Positions 10,901-22,669 of a stretch of 64,000 bases of DNA are shown piece by piece. Where the stretch lies: contig JAIVFJ010000007.1 of assembly GCA_025765615.1 (NCBI GenBank), positions 310,001-374,000 of the forward strand. The letters run 5' to 3'. This DNA is from Zopfochytrium polystomum (lineage: Eukaryota > Chytridiomycota > Chytridiomycetes > Chytridiales > Chytridiaceae). The number at the start of each line of letters is the position of its first letter. Position 1 is the first letter of the stretch. The position numbers and the translations under genes were made by a program. The notes under the pieces are model-generated. The model saw nothing but the letters and a program-made list of their open reading frames with translations, searched no databases and was not told the origin of the DNA.

Positions 10901-13900
10901 ATGATTCCCGCCACCGCCGCCGCCGCCGCCCTCGCTGCTGCCGTCATCGGCCTCCCCGCCGCCGTGGCCGCCGCCGGCCCCCTCCAGACCACCGCCAGCG
11001 CCGCCACCGACCTGGGCCCGGACCCGCGCTTCGCCAGCGTCGAGTTCACTGTGGGTGCCACCTGCCCGCAGTGCATCGCAGACACGGTCCGCGCCGTCCT
11101 GGCCGCCGGCTGCGCTGTGCGTACCAAAGTCGACACAGCGCTCTACTGCGGCGCCTCGTTCGGTTGCAGCACGCCGTCTTCAGGTAAGATCGTCGTTTTC
11201 TGTGTACTCGCAATGGACCCCACCGGTTCCTCCTCGTTTTTAAACGAATCTGCTCGCTCGACGAGCGTGTATACTCGTTTGCTTTGCTCCATGTCTCGCA
11301 CCCCATCCAGCGGCATCGATTGTCACGGGCTTGGAAGGCAGTATGGTCAGCTCGTACAGTGTCAACAAGCGTCTCAGCCCAAAAGCGCTGCCGCAAGAGG
11401 CGCGGCCTGACGCCGCACCAGTCGAAAAGATTCACGTTGCCACCGGCGTCAACGATGCCCGCACCAAGCTTGGCTTGACCGGTAACGGAGTCAAAGTGGC
11501 GATTCTCGACAGCGGTGTGTACTACAAGCACCCTGCTCTTGGTGGGTGCTTCGGTCCCGGCTGCAAGGTTGCCTTCGGCTACGACCTCGTAGGAGACACC
11601 TATGGAAGCCAAAACCAAACCGTTGTTCCCGACAGCGACCCCATCGACGATTGTTCTACAGAAACTCACGGAACCCACGTCGCAGGTCCGTGTTAACGTG
11701 TTAGAATCTTGTTGAGAGAAATGAGAGCTGCTGAGTGTGGTTGGGGTTAGCTGCTCTCCCTATGGTGCGCCGCTTGCTTTGTTGAAATGTGTGACAAGGT
11801 CTGGTGCGAGAAATTGCAGCACGCCTCGCCACAGTTGGTGCCCCCCGTGCACCACAGTAAGCTGCGACTTTGACTTGTGTTTTTGCGTGTTTCCGACTCA
11901 TGTAGAAACATCGTGCTCACTTTTTCACCCAGGAATCGTCGCAGGCAACGCGCTCAATATCTCCGTCCCTGGGTTCATTCCCGACGTTCCCTGGACTGGG
12001 GTGGCACCAGACGCCACCCTCGGCGCATACCGCATCTTTGGTTGCGTTTTCGACTACACCTACGACGACGTCATCTCTGCCGCCATCTACATGGCAGCCG
12101 ACGATGGAGCAGACATAATCAACCTGAGGTAAACAAGTCATTCATCTGAAAGAGCAAGCACCAATGACTTCATTCCAGTATCGGAGGAGGACCGGTTTTT
12201 CCCGACTCTGATGGTGTCGCTGTGAGTCGCGTCAGCGCAGCCGGTGTGATCGTCGCTGGCGCGAACGGAAATGACGGCAAATCAGGCTACATGGTGAACT
12301 CGAACCCTGGCGGTGCCTTGGGCGGTTTCGGCGTCGGAAGGTATTGCACTTTGTATTGCGTTGAACAATTTGTTCGTGAACAAAACTTAAAAAGTCCATC
12401 TTTGACAGCTTTGACAACATTGAAATCCCGGCGTACATCCTCACCGTTGACGGCGCTGTCTTTCCTTGGAGTGGAGGTCTCACGAATTCAAGCTTCCAGC
12501 TGCCCACTGAGACCCTGGACATTTTCGTCAACAACCCTGACGCTGCAAAGAACAATGTCCAAGACGACGGATGCTCCTTTGTCAATAAAGGCGCAGCCGG
12601 CAAGACCGTTCTCCTCCGGTTCGGATCGGTCTGTGGATCGAGAGCTCGCTGCACGTGAGTTGCACTGGTATACATATCAGTTGTTCGCGCTCACTGAACC
12701 GTTACAACAGGAATGCCCAGAACGCCGGCGCAAAAAACTGCCTTGTCTACTCGAACGATGATACTCTTCCACTCCTCACTGGCGGGTTCATCCCTACTGC
12801 GTCGACCTCAAAGGCGGCGGGCGCATGCGATTATCGCCTCGTCCGCGAAAAATGTCATTCTAACCAGACAGTCGCAAGTGTTCCCCGTTGCAACTGCGGG
12901 CACGGTGTCGTCCTTCTCGTCTCCTGGACTGGACGCTGAACTGCACATCAAGCCCGACATCGGCGGCATCGGCGGCAATGTTTACTCAACCATTTCTCCC
13001 GCTGCTGCCGCTGCTCAAGGTTACCCCGGCCCGTATGCTCTTTACAGTGGTACATCAATGGCAACGCCGTACTTTGCAGGATCTGTCGCACTTTACCTCG
13101 AGGCCAAGGGCAAGAGCAGCTATGAAAACGTGAGAACCGCCTTCCAAAATACTGCAACGGTGACCAAGATGTACGGAAGAGATCTCGTCGGGTCCGTTGC
13201 TTTGCAAGGATCCGGACTCTTGAACGTCTACAATGCAGTGACCGCCAAGACTGTCGTAACTCCCTCATACTTGGCCCTCAACGACACTCAATTTACTTCC
13301 AAGACCCACTACACGATCACGCTCGCCAACAACTACAACACATCGGTTTCCTACACTGTCGCGAATTCTGGAGCAGCCACTGTCAACATGTTTGACGGAA
13401 TCGAGGATTACATCCAAAACGCCACAGGAACGAGCTACACCTCCAACTATGCATCACTAGGTTTTGGCAACAAGCAAGAGACCGTCTTCACCACGGTTGT
13501 CGCCGCTGGCGCGTCAACTCAGATCAACGTCAAAGTCACTCAGCCTTCTGCGGACCCAAAATTATTCCCAATCTTCTCGGGGTACATCAAGATCACCAAT
13601 AACATTGACGACAGCACCATCAACGTGCCTTACGCCGGGATGGTCGGCAACTGGAAAGAGGCGCCCATCTTCTCCGTCAACGCCGTCAAGTCCTTTGGCT
13701 ACCGCAGTGGCTTCTACCGGCTCGACAACAGCCCCTTCTCCGGCGGCGTCGTGAACCTAACAAACGAAGGCGTGGGCATCTCCCCGATCTACGCGACCAC
13801 GACGCGTCTGACGTACATCGAAGTCGTGTTCGCGGGCAACAACCAGACGGTCAAGAACCAGCTGAACAAGCTCGGCCTCGGCCACGGCGCAAACCAAGGG

Positions 13901-14188
13901 TTCGCGTTCCTGTCGACGAGCTCGAACGGCCCGCTCGACTTTTTGCCGTACGGTGTCGGCCAGCGGAATACGCCAGTCAAATCTCAGGGCGTGTTTGCCG
14001 GCTGGGGCGAGGTCTGGAACGGATACGTTTGCGCGGCGCCCACTTGCTTCCCGTATGAGGCGGTGAGGCTCCCGCCTGGTGACTACAAGCTCAGGCTCAA
14101 GGGCATGCACCACATGACCCCCGGGCGGTACACGGGAGACGAAAACTTTGAGATAATTGTGACCCCACTCTTCACCGTTGTCTACTGA
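10901..14188 (+). CDS. secreted subtilisin-like serine protease (S8, PA-domain type), frameshifted
   Basis: ATG 10901 starts an Ala-rich signal peptide (about residues 1-27). Exons: 10901-11183, 11311-11685, 11933-12128, 12179-12340, 12409-12654 and 12711-14188; phases match at every junction. The catalytic Asp is in VAILDSGV (about D161) and His in HGTHVAG (about H214). A PA-like insert lies at 12409-12830, the Ser is in YSGTSMATP (near 13050), and an Fn3-like C-terminal region follows. This is a minor-extracellular-protease/Vpr-like architecture for degrading external protein. At 12822-12831 the frame changes: up to ...SKAAGA it is frame 1, but the continuing IIASSAKN is frame 2, with no room for an intron. 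That is a net one-base insertion (for example four extra bases, TGCG). It is either a sequencing error or an inactivating mutation. Confidence 0.88.
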
Positions 14189-14861
14189 AAAGTGAACGAT
14201 ATTTTTTGACCGACTAGAGCCATTTTCTCCTCTTCCCCCACTCTTTTCTCTTTCCCCTCACCCCCACTTCACCTCGCTGTCGGCCGAAAACTTCGTATTA
14301 CCCAATTCTTTTTTGGACTCCGACCTTTTGCATCCTATAATTTTACCTCTAGTCTTTCTTTCCGCATTTTGCTCGCACCTCTCATTTTGTGAACCTATTT
14401 CTCACTACGACAGCCCTCATTTCCTCAAGTATCTCTTTTGTTCCTCACCAAGAAATAGCATCGAAAACGTTTGTGCCTCCACATCCTATCGCCTGCAGTT
14501 TCATGCCTTCAAAATTAATCCACCAGCGGAACCTTCGAAATCCACAGATAGTATTTAGCAAGCTGTTTTAATTCCACTTGGGTCCCGACCAAACCTAAAA
14601 GCTCGAGGAGGACGGAGAGCGCACCAAGAAGCCAACCACGTCATGCCCAATCCGTGCAAAAATCTTCTGTCTGGTAAACTGTGATTCCCTACCAGAGTTC
14701 TACACAAAGCGCACAAACGCAAGCACTACGCCGTTTTATTCACATACAGCAGCAGCGCCACTCCTCGTTGCCTTCAACCTGGGCATCTACTTGCGTCCTT
14801 TTGTCGCCACTGTGCGGCTTGGAAGCTGCACTGCTACTTGGCTTAACCTTCGATGTTCTCT
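14189..14861. other. intergenic region
   Basis: CT-rich 3' flank of the subtilase, then unremarkable sequence. No gene recognised. Confidence 0.3.
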
Positions 14862-16528
14862 TCAACGTGCCTCCCGCTTGCAGTTGCTGGGCAGAAGCGG
14901 CAGTCGGGCTTGTGCTTCCTTTCGGATTGGGAGATGCCCCGCTAGCGGCTCACGCGCTCGTCTTGCCGTGACAGGTCCATTCTTGTCAACCTTTGGGTCA
15001 GGAGCGGAGGTCCCAATCGATGCACCCTTTGCTGACGACCTTCCTGCGGCTGTCGCCGGTTTCGGACTGTTGGGGGTTCCTGCTTTTGATGGTGTGCCGG
15101 CCTTTCCGGTGGTCGCCCCCGCTTGCGCTGGCTTGCTGTTGCCCAATGCCGGGCTAGCGCGGTTGCTGGTTCTCGTATTCGCTGGGGCCCCGTTCTTGCC
15201 GGCGACAGGAGCGGTCGCCTTGGCTGTGGCTGGTCCGTTCTTGGCACTCCTTCCTGCGCCAGTCCCTGCTGCACCCTTCACTGACGGTCTTGCCGCGGCA
15301 TTCTTTGGCGCTGCGAGCTTCGCATCGACCCTTCTTGCTGCCAACAGCACTTGAGGACGAGGTTTCCGGTGCCGGACGCGAGCTGCTTTGCATTGGCTCC
15401 GCGCGCGGCGGTCGCAGGCTTCAACGTGCTTCCTTTGGGTGTGTGTGTGCCGCTCGGCCCTTTAGTCGTCGTGGGAAGGTTTTTAAAAGCAGGACCCTTT
15501 GCAGGCTCTGTGCGGCTGCCGGCTTTGGCGGGCGCGCTGCTCTCCTTTCCAGTCAGGTTGTTTTTCCCAGCGACGGTCCCGTTGCGCACGCTTTCGTTCG
15601 TGATGGGATTTGCGGTTGCGCGACTTTGCGAACTGGCCGCTCCGTTCTTGCTTGTTCGCAGCCGCACCCCTCGCAGGCGACGCTTTCACCGCCTTGCCAC
15701 CGCCCGCCATCACCGCCATCAAACCCACTCCCTTGGCCGTTTCCGGCGCTTTTCCTGCCCCGCCTTTGGCTGGAGCGCGCGCGTTTGCAGCCGTATCGAG
15801 GCCTACACTCAAAGGGCGAAGTTCCGATTTACCCGATTTTTGTATCATGACCCTACGAGAGGGTTTAAATTTGAATTTACCACCACGCAAATCCTTTTGC
15901 TGCTTTGATGCCACCGGCTTCGCGGTTCTTTCGAGGGCGGCGGCAGTTGACACGGACGTTTTCTTCACAACGGTGAGCCGTTTGGAGCTGCTTTACTCTG
16001 AGCCCTGCCGCCGGGCGGCGCCGTTTTCGCAGTGCTGCCGACTCCAGTCGTCCCGAGGCCGCCCTTACCGGCTTTTGATGAGTTGGCCGTCGCGCATTTG
16101 ACGGGCGTGCTCGCCTTCGCAGCAGTAGCAGTGGGCACTGTCGCTGGCTTGCCACCCTGCGCTGCGCCGGGAGTGCTGTCCTTCAGCGTCGCCGTCCCTG
16201 ATTGTGCGTTAACGCCGGGCCTCGCAGTGGTAGCTCTGCCTTTCGTGGCACCTGTGCGTCAGCCGCTCCTTTCTTCACTGCAGCTGTATCCTTCACAGAT
16301 AGTCGTCCTGCGTGCTGATTTCGACGGAGTTCTTCCTTTCAACGAATTGTTGGCCCTCGTCGTCCCTTTTACCGTTGGAAAGCTCTTGGTCGCGGCAGCT
16401 CCGTCAGCGTTTGCGGAGGGTGCCTTTCTTTCCAGGCGCTGACTTTGCTGACTTTCAACACCCGCAGCGCTCGCCAATCCTTCTCTAGCACGAGCTATTC
16501 GGCGCAAAACGTCCACGTATCGCTTGGA

Positions 16529-16564
<36 letters not shown>

Positions 16565-16603
16565 ACTAGACGTGGAAACCGCCGATGGCTTGGTTCCATC
16601 CAC
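14862..16603 (-). pseudogene. Lys/Ala/Ser/Pro-rich basic protein gene, broken over several frames
   Basis: The minus strand carries one consistent compositional signal spread over at least four frames. It starts at about 16500 (KRYVDVLRRIARAREGLAS, then KSFPTVKGTTRANN) and continues at 15968 (KPVASKQQKDLRGGKFKFK, KAPETAKGV). It goes on at about 15650 (NNLTGKESSAPAKAGS, TTTKGPSGTHTPKGST) and 15350-14862 (DAKLAAPKNAAARPSVK, KNGPATAKATAPVAGK). Such K/A/P-rich tails are typical of H1-like or other chromatin or RNA-binding proteins, but no folded domain is visible. A 34-base A run (16530-16563 on the plus strand) lies near the 5' end. Either single-base errors have broken a real gene or it is decaying. 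The start is not resolved. Confidence 0.45.
16530..16563. repeat. homopolymer run (about 34 A)
   Basis: An unbroken A tract on the plus strand within the 5' part of the Lys/Ala-rich gene. It could be a retroposed poly(A) tail or a polypyrimidine tract of an intron on the minus strand. Confidence 0.8.
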
Positions 16604-17498
16604 CTTTCATGAGAGAGAAAGCTGAAACCAAAAAACGTGATGGGGGTTTTTTGGCAGGCAACGTGGTGCGATCAATCAATCAAGCGACAGCCTCCCAGAG
16701 CGGACACTCCTTTTCGATCGACCAGGGAAAGAAAGAAGTGGTGGTGATGTGTGTGGTGCACTAGAAAGGAGGAAGCGACTCCTACTAGACATTGGTGATA
16801 CAACGCGGAGTAATCGGCAAGGGGGCAAGTCCGATTATCTCCTGCTTATGTTTTTTTGGTACTGAAAGGTAATCGATCTGCTCCTCAGACAGGCGAGTTT
16901 TACTTTTATTCTTCCCCTGGTTCACTGATCAGGCAGGCAAGATCTTTTTTTTTTATTTCTTGTCGTCCACACAACTAGAGCAACCGGAGGATAAAGTGCG
17001 AATATTGAACACGCTGGCAGTATGCCCTCTCAAAGGCATGCCAAGGGAAAGTTCCTTGCGATGGGCGCTGCAGCCGACGGCGTGTTGGTTTTGGTGGCTT
17101 GTTTTTTCCGTCCCTCATTGAAGGACGTGGGCTGGAGTATTATTTGCTGGTAAAGGGATTGTTGGTGGTACCGCAGGTAACCCCAACATTGAAGCAATCC
17201 TCGAAAAAGTCTGTCCATTGGCTTCAAAATCCATCCGCAAAAAAAAAAGAAAAAGTACGAGAAAAAATCGAACAATCGCTCTCCACTGTCATTATTCTTC
17301 AAGCAAGTCCTACCTTGATTGTTAGGATCCGCAATCCGCAGGGAGGCATCCGCCCGTCTGGGAATTAATTAAAAATTATCCTGTAATTTGATCAGGGTCT
17401 ACTTCCGTGACAGGGGGTGCAACAGAATCAGTTACAACGGTGATTAATAGAATGGTTATTTTTCCTCCGCACAGAGAACTCCAGGGAGAAAGAAAACT
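16604..17498. other. intergenic region, 3' part duplicated
   Basis: No gene. The last about 180 bases (from 17320: ATCCGCAATCCGCAGGGAGG, then TTCCGTGACAGGG) resemble the sequence before the second seven-helix gene (22060-22299). The duplication therefore includes upstream sequence. Confidence 0.4.
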
Positions 17499-18387
17499 AT
17501 GGAGAGCCTCGACGTGATCCTGTTTGGCCTCTGCGTGGCCATTGCCCTTGCGCTCTTCCTGTTCTCGGCGTTCCGCCTGTACCAGGCGCACATCCCTCAA
17601 CGCAATCTGCGCCGCCGCCTGCACCGTCTTCCTCGCTAAGACCACCATCTCGATTTCCTACTTCAAGGTCACCTGGCTCAACCCCAAGGCGCGGTACGTT
17701 ATGATATACTTCACGCTCAACACGGCCACCATCCTTTTGTACTACCTCTACGAACGCCGCCTCGCGCTCTTTTTCCGCACCGGCGGCCAGTACTTTCGCG
17801 CGGCAATGTACCTCTTCATCGGCCTGTACGCCGCCACCACCGTCGCAATGATCGCCGTATTCGCCGCGTACGCAAAGAACACGGCCTCGGGCGGGTACAC
17901 GTCGGACGGGCCCGGTGCAATCCAGGTCAAGGTCACAAACTACCTGCTCGATATGGCCGTCGGCGTCACGATCCTGGCGGGCACGTTTTTCGCGCTTGGC
18001 AGGCTGTTGGATAACAACAAGGCACTGCAGAACGGGAGCGCGAAGGGGTCCGCGGGTACTTCGACGTCGCTGTACCAAATCGTCATCAAGTCAGACTGCA
18101 CAAAGTTTGCTGTGGTGTTTGCCATTGAGATTTACAAGGCGGTCACAAGCACGGACCCCACGGGCCAGACTGGCGCTTTGCCGACGGCCAACAACGCCTT
18201 TCAGCACCTTATTGATGCAATCAAAATCACCATCATGGTCATCAACTTGTATCTGCCGTCCGGTTTGGCCAAGATTGCGTCCAAAGCTTCGTCTGCCGGC
18301 GGCTCGACGTTACAGGCGTCAGGGACTGGAAATAAAGAGGTGCGTTCGCGCTTCAATCGGTTTGTGGCCACTGATCGCGTTGCGTAA
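17499..18387 (+). CDS. seven-helix membrane protein, copy 1 (2-nt deletion near 17587)
   Basis: ATG 17499 begins MESLDVILFGLCVAIALALF, the same start as the copy at 22300. At about 17583-17590 this copy has two bases fewer than copy 2 in the codons before SLNAIC, so the frame shifts; the rest is open to 18387. The downstream frame gives about seven hydrophobic helices (for example AICAAACTVFLAKTTISI, MIYFTLNTATILLYYLY, YLFIGLYAATTVAMIAVFA, NYLLDMAVGVTILAGTFFAL, IKITIMVINLYLP) and a Ser/Gly-rich tail. The topology resembles a receptor or sensor, but I see no family motif and do not assign a function. The shift may be a sequencing error; if real, the gene is dead. Confidence 0.6.
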
Positions 18388-18745
18388 CAAACATAGACCT
18401 TTCAGTCTGGGAGCAAGTTACCTGTTGGGGCAGCCTCCGAAACTGCCTGAGGCACTTCCCCAATGTGTCCAAATTTATTTCCTAATTCCCTCAAGTCCTG
18501 TTTGTAAAACCTGAAAAAAGTAGAAGTCTTCCATTTTGACCATTGACCCACACGAAGCGAAGCGGGACAATGTCTCTGAAGAACAAATTGTAAAAAAGGA
18601 AAGACGAGACCACAATATAACGATACAACGATTAAACTTCGCCAGTCGGACCTCTAGTCTTCGGTTACAAATGGACAAAAGAAAACGAGAGAAAAGCGCC
18701 GATTAATTTCTTTGCTCAGCGGGTATCACGGACCGCCCTGTCAAG

Positions 18746-19102
18746 ATGGAGGACGTGCAGATCTCGGGCGAGCTGACGTACCGGCGGCCGCGGTACGTCA
18801 CGTTTGAAGAGTTTGCCCGCGCCAGGCCGTTCATGTCGTCGTTCCAGCACTGGGTGCACGCGCTGGAGAAGCTGCAGGAGATTCCAGACCCCGTGCTTCC
18901 CGAGGAGCCCGAGTTTGAGTGGGATGAGAAGGCTCCGCTGGTCGAATGGAGCAGCATGTCGACGTATTGGAAGGGTGTGCTGGCGTTCACAGGAGACCAG
19001 CTTGTGGAGGTGTTTGGCAAGGTTTCCTTTTTGGAGAAGGAGTTGATTCCGCTGAGCATGGTCGAGTCTTTTATGAACAAAAAGGTTGAGTGGGACCAGT
19101 GA
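18746..19102 (+). CDS. small acidic hypothetical protein (118 aa)
   Basis: An uninterrupted frame from ATG 18746 encodes a Glu- and Trp-rich soluble protein (EELTYRRPRYVTF-like start, EFEWDEKAPLVEWSSMSTYW in the middle, VEWDQ end). Codon use matches the neighbouring host genes, with many G/C third positions. I do not recognise a family. No signal peptide or membrane segment is seen. Confidence 0.5.
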   Translation: MEDVQISGELTYRRPRYVTFEEFARARPFMSSFQHWVHALEKLQEIPDPVLPEEPEFEWDEKAPLVEWSSMSTYWKGVLAFTGDQLVEVFGKVSFLEKELIPLSMVESFMNKKVEWDQ

Positions 19103-19480
19103 AAAATAATGTGTGCGTTGCGTTCGTAATATAGTATGTGCATTTCATCCAAACCAAACCGCGGCCTTCTGAGAAATTGGATCCTTTATTAAGGGAGGGG
19201 GTGACTTGTCAGAGTGGATGCCGTCCGCTTCCCACTTTTCGCTGATAATTGACTATTACTTTCGAGTCGTTGGCCCCTATCTCTCTCGTTTCTAGTTGTT
19301 TGCTTGCCTACTTTTATTCTTCATTATCCACTAGTCTCCATGCCTGTTAGATCCATTACAAGTCAAACTGTCAAGCAGAACCTTAAAACAAGGAATCCCC
19401 AATCATTCATGCGGTGTTATTTAAAAAAAATTATATCCAAATTCTAGCTCCCCCCAATTGACAAACGAATAAATACCCTA
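19103..19480. other. intergenic region
   Basis: AT-richer sequence between two genes whose 3' ends face each other. Nothing recognised. Confidence 0.3.
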
Positions 19481-20560
19481 TCAATTATGCAATGCACCGG
19501 ACATTTGGACGCCCGCCGCCATCTGCCGACGAATGTCCATCACCCAAGTTTCGGTCCAATCGGCTGACTTCTCCAGTTTCAGTGGAGGACTCTCCATCGA
19601 ATCAGTCCGACAGTCAGCGGTGGCTGGTTCGTCAGATTGGATCGAAAATGGTGCCTTCATCAGGTGAGTTTCCAACGGGTCCGCAGCCGGGTCCTCACTG
19701 CCGTCGTCATGCTGCAGCGTTTGGAAGCTGTCTTGGTGGCAGAGATGATGCTGTTCGAAGAGGAGCCGGCGTATCTCCAAATTCTCCTTCGTCGGCCATA
19801 AATCAGGATGACCACCAAAAACGATCCGTTGGCCGTTTTCAATGTTCTTCACTTGTTTGAACCACTCGATCTTGCTTTCGTGGATGAGCAACTCAAATGT
19901 CCTTGCGCCATCTACCTCCTTCTCGATGATTGTGAAGAAGTGATCATCGAAAAGCTCATGGATATCTCGTGACAGCAGGACACCGTTCCTCACGTCGTAA
20001 CAGCCGGAATAGGTTTCGTTCCAGTCTCCCATGTCGACGACGCTGTCGCGATGGTATTGCGTCTTGGCCGCCTTCCACAAAGCCCGTTGGACGATGTGAC
20101 ATCCCTCCAATGGACCAGGCGGTCCCGTGACGACGCAACAAGAATCCCTATAGTCCAGCCTCGCACGAAACGGCGACTGACCAGGGCGCCGAGGGCGGCT
20201 TGAGCTCCCGCTCGACGAAGGGACGCCTGGTTCGTGGGAAGATTCACCAAAATGTAAGGCTTCGATCCAAAATGTGAACGCTGTACCAACCAAGCTTCTT
20301 TTCCAGTGCTTCAATGCGCTTGTTCAGTTCAGCTATCACTTTCTCCGACTCCAATGAGCGTTCCGCCAGAGCATCATTGAGTTTGGAGTCAGCGTCCTTT
20401 ACGTATGAGATCGCTGCGTCGAGTCTGGTTTCTGCTGAGTCGAGTCTGGCTTCCGCCGAACTGAAATCAGATTTCGCCTCATTGTACCTTTCCTCTGCTC
20501 GACGGAGACGCACTTCAAGTGGAGCAGCGTCTGGAGAAGGCTTCTGCCCCGTTTCAATGA
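19481..20560 (-). CDS. coiled-coil protein with C-terminal HNH nuclease-like domain
   Basis: The 5' exon (to 20291) encodes a heptad-type coiled coil (EARLDSAETRLDAAISYVKD, then IAELNKRIEALEKKLG). An intron 20227-20290 (GTTGGT...ACCAG) joins it in frame to the second exon (20226-19481). That exon holds an HNH_2-type core: SCCVVTG, CHIVQRALW, YDVRNGVLLSRDIHELFDDH, with the Cys, His and second His expected in that fold. Such domains occur widely in filamentous and early fungi as single genes of unknown role, and are thought to be structural zinc/nuclease folds. The true start is not resolved: in-frame stops appear upstream of about 20575, so a further small 5' exon is likely. No inteins or intron-homing context are seen. 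Confidence 0.7.
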
Positions 20561-20689
20561 GGTCAAGACGGTCTGACCGTGGTCGTTATTGGGTTCACCT
20601 TTTCTGACAATAATAATAGTTGGATCATGTTCTCAACGTTTTCAGCTATCTGGAAAGGAGATATGAACACGCTCCCTGTTGGCGCAGCT

Positions 20690-20935
20690 ACAAAATCGGT
20701 CTCACTAGCAACCCTACAATGTGGCAATGGTCCATTCTCTGCGTGGAGTTATAGTGGTGAGGGTGGGAAGTCGAGTATGTCCTTTTTTTGTCCAGAGGGG
20801 CAGCTGTTGAGCGTGGACCGAGAAAGAAGGGCAAAAGGTGCCGCAAAATCTGAAAGATCCTGTCAACGAGCTCAATCTCGTTGAACGACAGGTCGATCCA
20901 GGCAATGTGAGCCTGGCTGGCCGTCACTTCTGGCC
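20690..20935 (-). pseudogene. LRRC51 gene fragment (second, truncated copy)
   Basis: The minus strand reads HIAWIDLSFNEIELVD, identical in that stretch to the intact copy near 23160. It is followed by a shifted remnant of the next exon (GACATACTCGACTTCCC compared with GACATCCTCAACTTCCC). It breaks off inside the next leucine-rich repeat, so it is a partial duplicate. Confidence 0.65.
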
Positions 20936-22299
20936 CCAGTCGTTTGCGCTTGGCCTTTGCTGTGTGTTTTTGGTGTCGGCTCCACGTTTCGAACCCACGC
21001 GCAGAAACACAACCACCCTCCCCGTCCGAACCTCACTCCCCCATGACTCCACGGAGTGAATGAACTATTGCCACCTCCTCCATTCCCACCTCACGGCAGC
21101 GACGGCGTTCGGGGGCTCCTCTAAGCTCGAGTCGTGCGGGAGGACAGTAAGGCGGCGGACGTTGTGATCCAGATCACTGGCCAGATCCAGGGATCGGAAG
21201 GAGGTGGGGGTTCCGGAGATGGCAGAAAACGTTCGCCGTCGCAACACGAGGCACAACAGCGGCCGAAGCGATGTTCACCATTGACAAAACCAAATGCCAA
21301 TAATCGTCAATCGCGAGATTAAGTACCTCTGCAAAGACAGGGGAGAGTGAGGAGTCTGCCCGGCACTTGAAATTGCAGGGAGCTCCAAGGATGTGGAAGG
21401 CCCTATTGTGTGCCTGGCGACTTCGGGATTCGACCTTAAATAGGCAATAGTTTCACGGAGCGCAACTACAATCTGCTAAAAACGGCGGGATTGTGCTGTG
21501 GATCGTCCAGGAATACGGACTGCGGTAGTGCGACAGCGGCCGCAGGGCCTAACTGGAGGGAGTGACGAAACTCAGCTGCGGGAGGCCTCACACAAACTGC
21601 GCTGAAGGGACGACCACCCGAAAAGCGGAGGAACCAGCCGCCAAAAGGACCTGCGTGCGACTTAATCCGCTGCCACCCTTGCGAGACCAAGGTCTTTCAT
21701 CCTCCACTTGGCCACCTCACGTGACAGAAACCAGCTGAATTGGAATTAGTCCTTAATCCATAATTTACATGGAAATATTGTGAGACGGGCACTGTGCTTC
21801 CGCTGGCTCGAAGGCTAGAAGACGAAGAAGCTTATAGCAAGCCAGAAACCTACTTATACCAACAAGAAAGAAAGAGTGAGAGCAATACTGAAAGTCTATA
21901 AAGAGATTAAATTCGTCAATCGGGCGAGGGAGCGCCATGAAGAAGTTCGGAAGTTAACTGAAAAAAAAAATTTTACATGAATAAAAAATAAATCACAAAC
22001 AATCACACAACGACACAACGGCATTCTCCACCTTGACAATCGCCAACTTGATAGATAGCATCCGAAATCCTCCGGGAGCGCGGCATCCGGCCAGGTGACG
22101 CGTGATGGACACGAGAGGCTGTCAAGAATTATAAACTTCTTTCCATTTGTTCACAACATACTTTCAGTAATCGGTCCACGGCATGGACGATTGGGAAGTT
22201 AGGCCTTTTCTCCGTGACAGGGACAGTGGTATATCGTTTAAATTTTCCCACAGTTGAACAAAAAGTCTACGCAAAGAAAACACTTGAGGGAACAGAAAA
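20936..22299. other. no intact gene
   Basis: The first about 120 bases still resemble the region upstream of the intact LRRC51 copy (GTGTGTTTTTGG, TTTCGAACCC). The remainder holds no convincing coding region. The last about 230 bases resemble the leader of the first seven-helix gene. Confidence 0.35.
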
Positions 22300-22669
22300 A
22301 TGGAGAGCCTAGACGTGATCCTGTACGGCCTCTGCGTGGCCATTGCCCTTGCGCTCTTCCTGTTCTCGGCGTTCCGCCTGAACCAGGCTCGCACTTCCCT
22401 CAACGCAATCTGCGCCTCCGCCTGCACAATCTTCCTCGCGAAAACCGCCATCTCGCTCTCCTACTTCAAGGTCGCCTGGCTCAACTCGAAGGCGCGGTAC
22501 GTGCTCATTTACGGCACGCTCAACACGACCACCATCCTGCTGTACTACCTCTACGAAGGGCGCCTCGCGCTCTTCTTCCGCAACGGCGGGCAGTACTTTC
22601 GAGCAGCAATGTACCTCTTCGTCGGCCTCTATGCCGCCGACACGGTCGCACTGAGGCACTTTCCCTTTT
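22300..22669 (+). pseudogene. seven-helix membrane protein, copy 2 (truncated)
   Basis: From ATG 22300 the frame matches copy 1 (MESLDVILYGLCVAIALALF, TSLNAICASACTIFLAKTA, YFRAAMYLFVGLYAADTVA) without the two-base deletion. Similarity stops abruptly at about 22660, where the antisense 3' end of the LRRC51-like gene begins (stop codon 22670-22672). Only about three to four of seven helices remain, so this copy was cut by a rearrangement. Confidence 0.7.

Noticed and set aside
14791..15908. Plus-strand ORFs over the Lys/Ala-rich strip
   Set aside because: These are antisense shadows. The minus strand gives the coherent Lys/Ala/Pro composition.
19481..20560. Homing endonuclease
   Set aside because: The HNH core is fused to a coiled coil in a free-standing spliced gene. 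There is no intron or intein host context.
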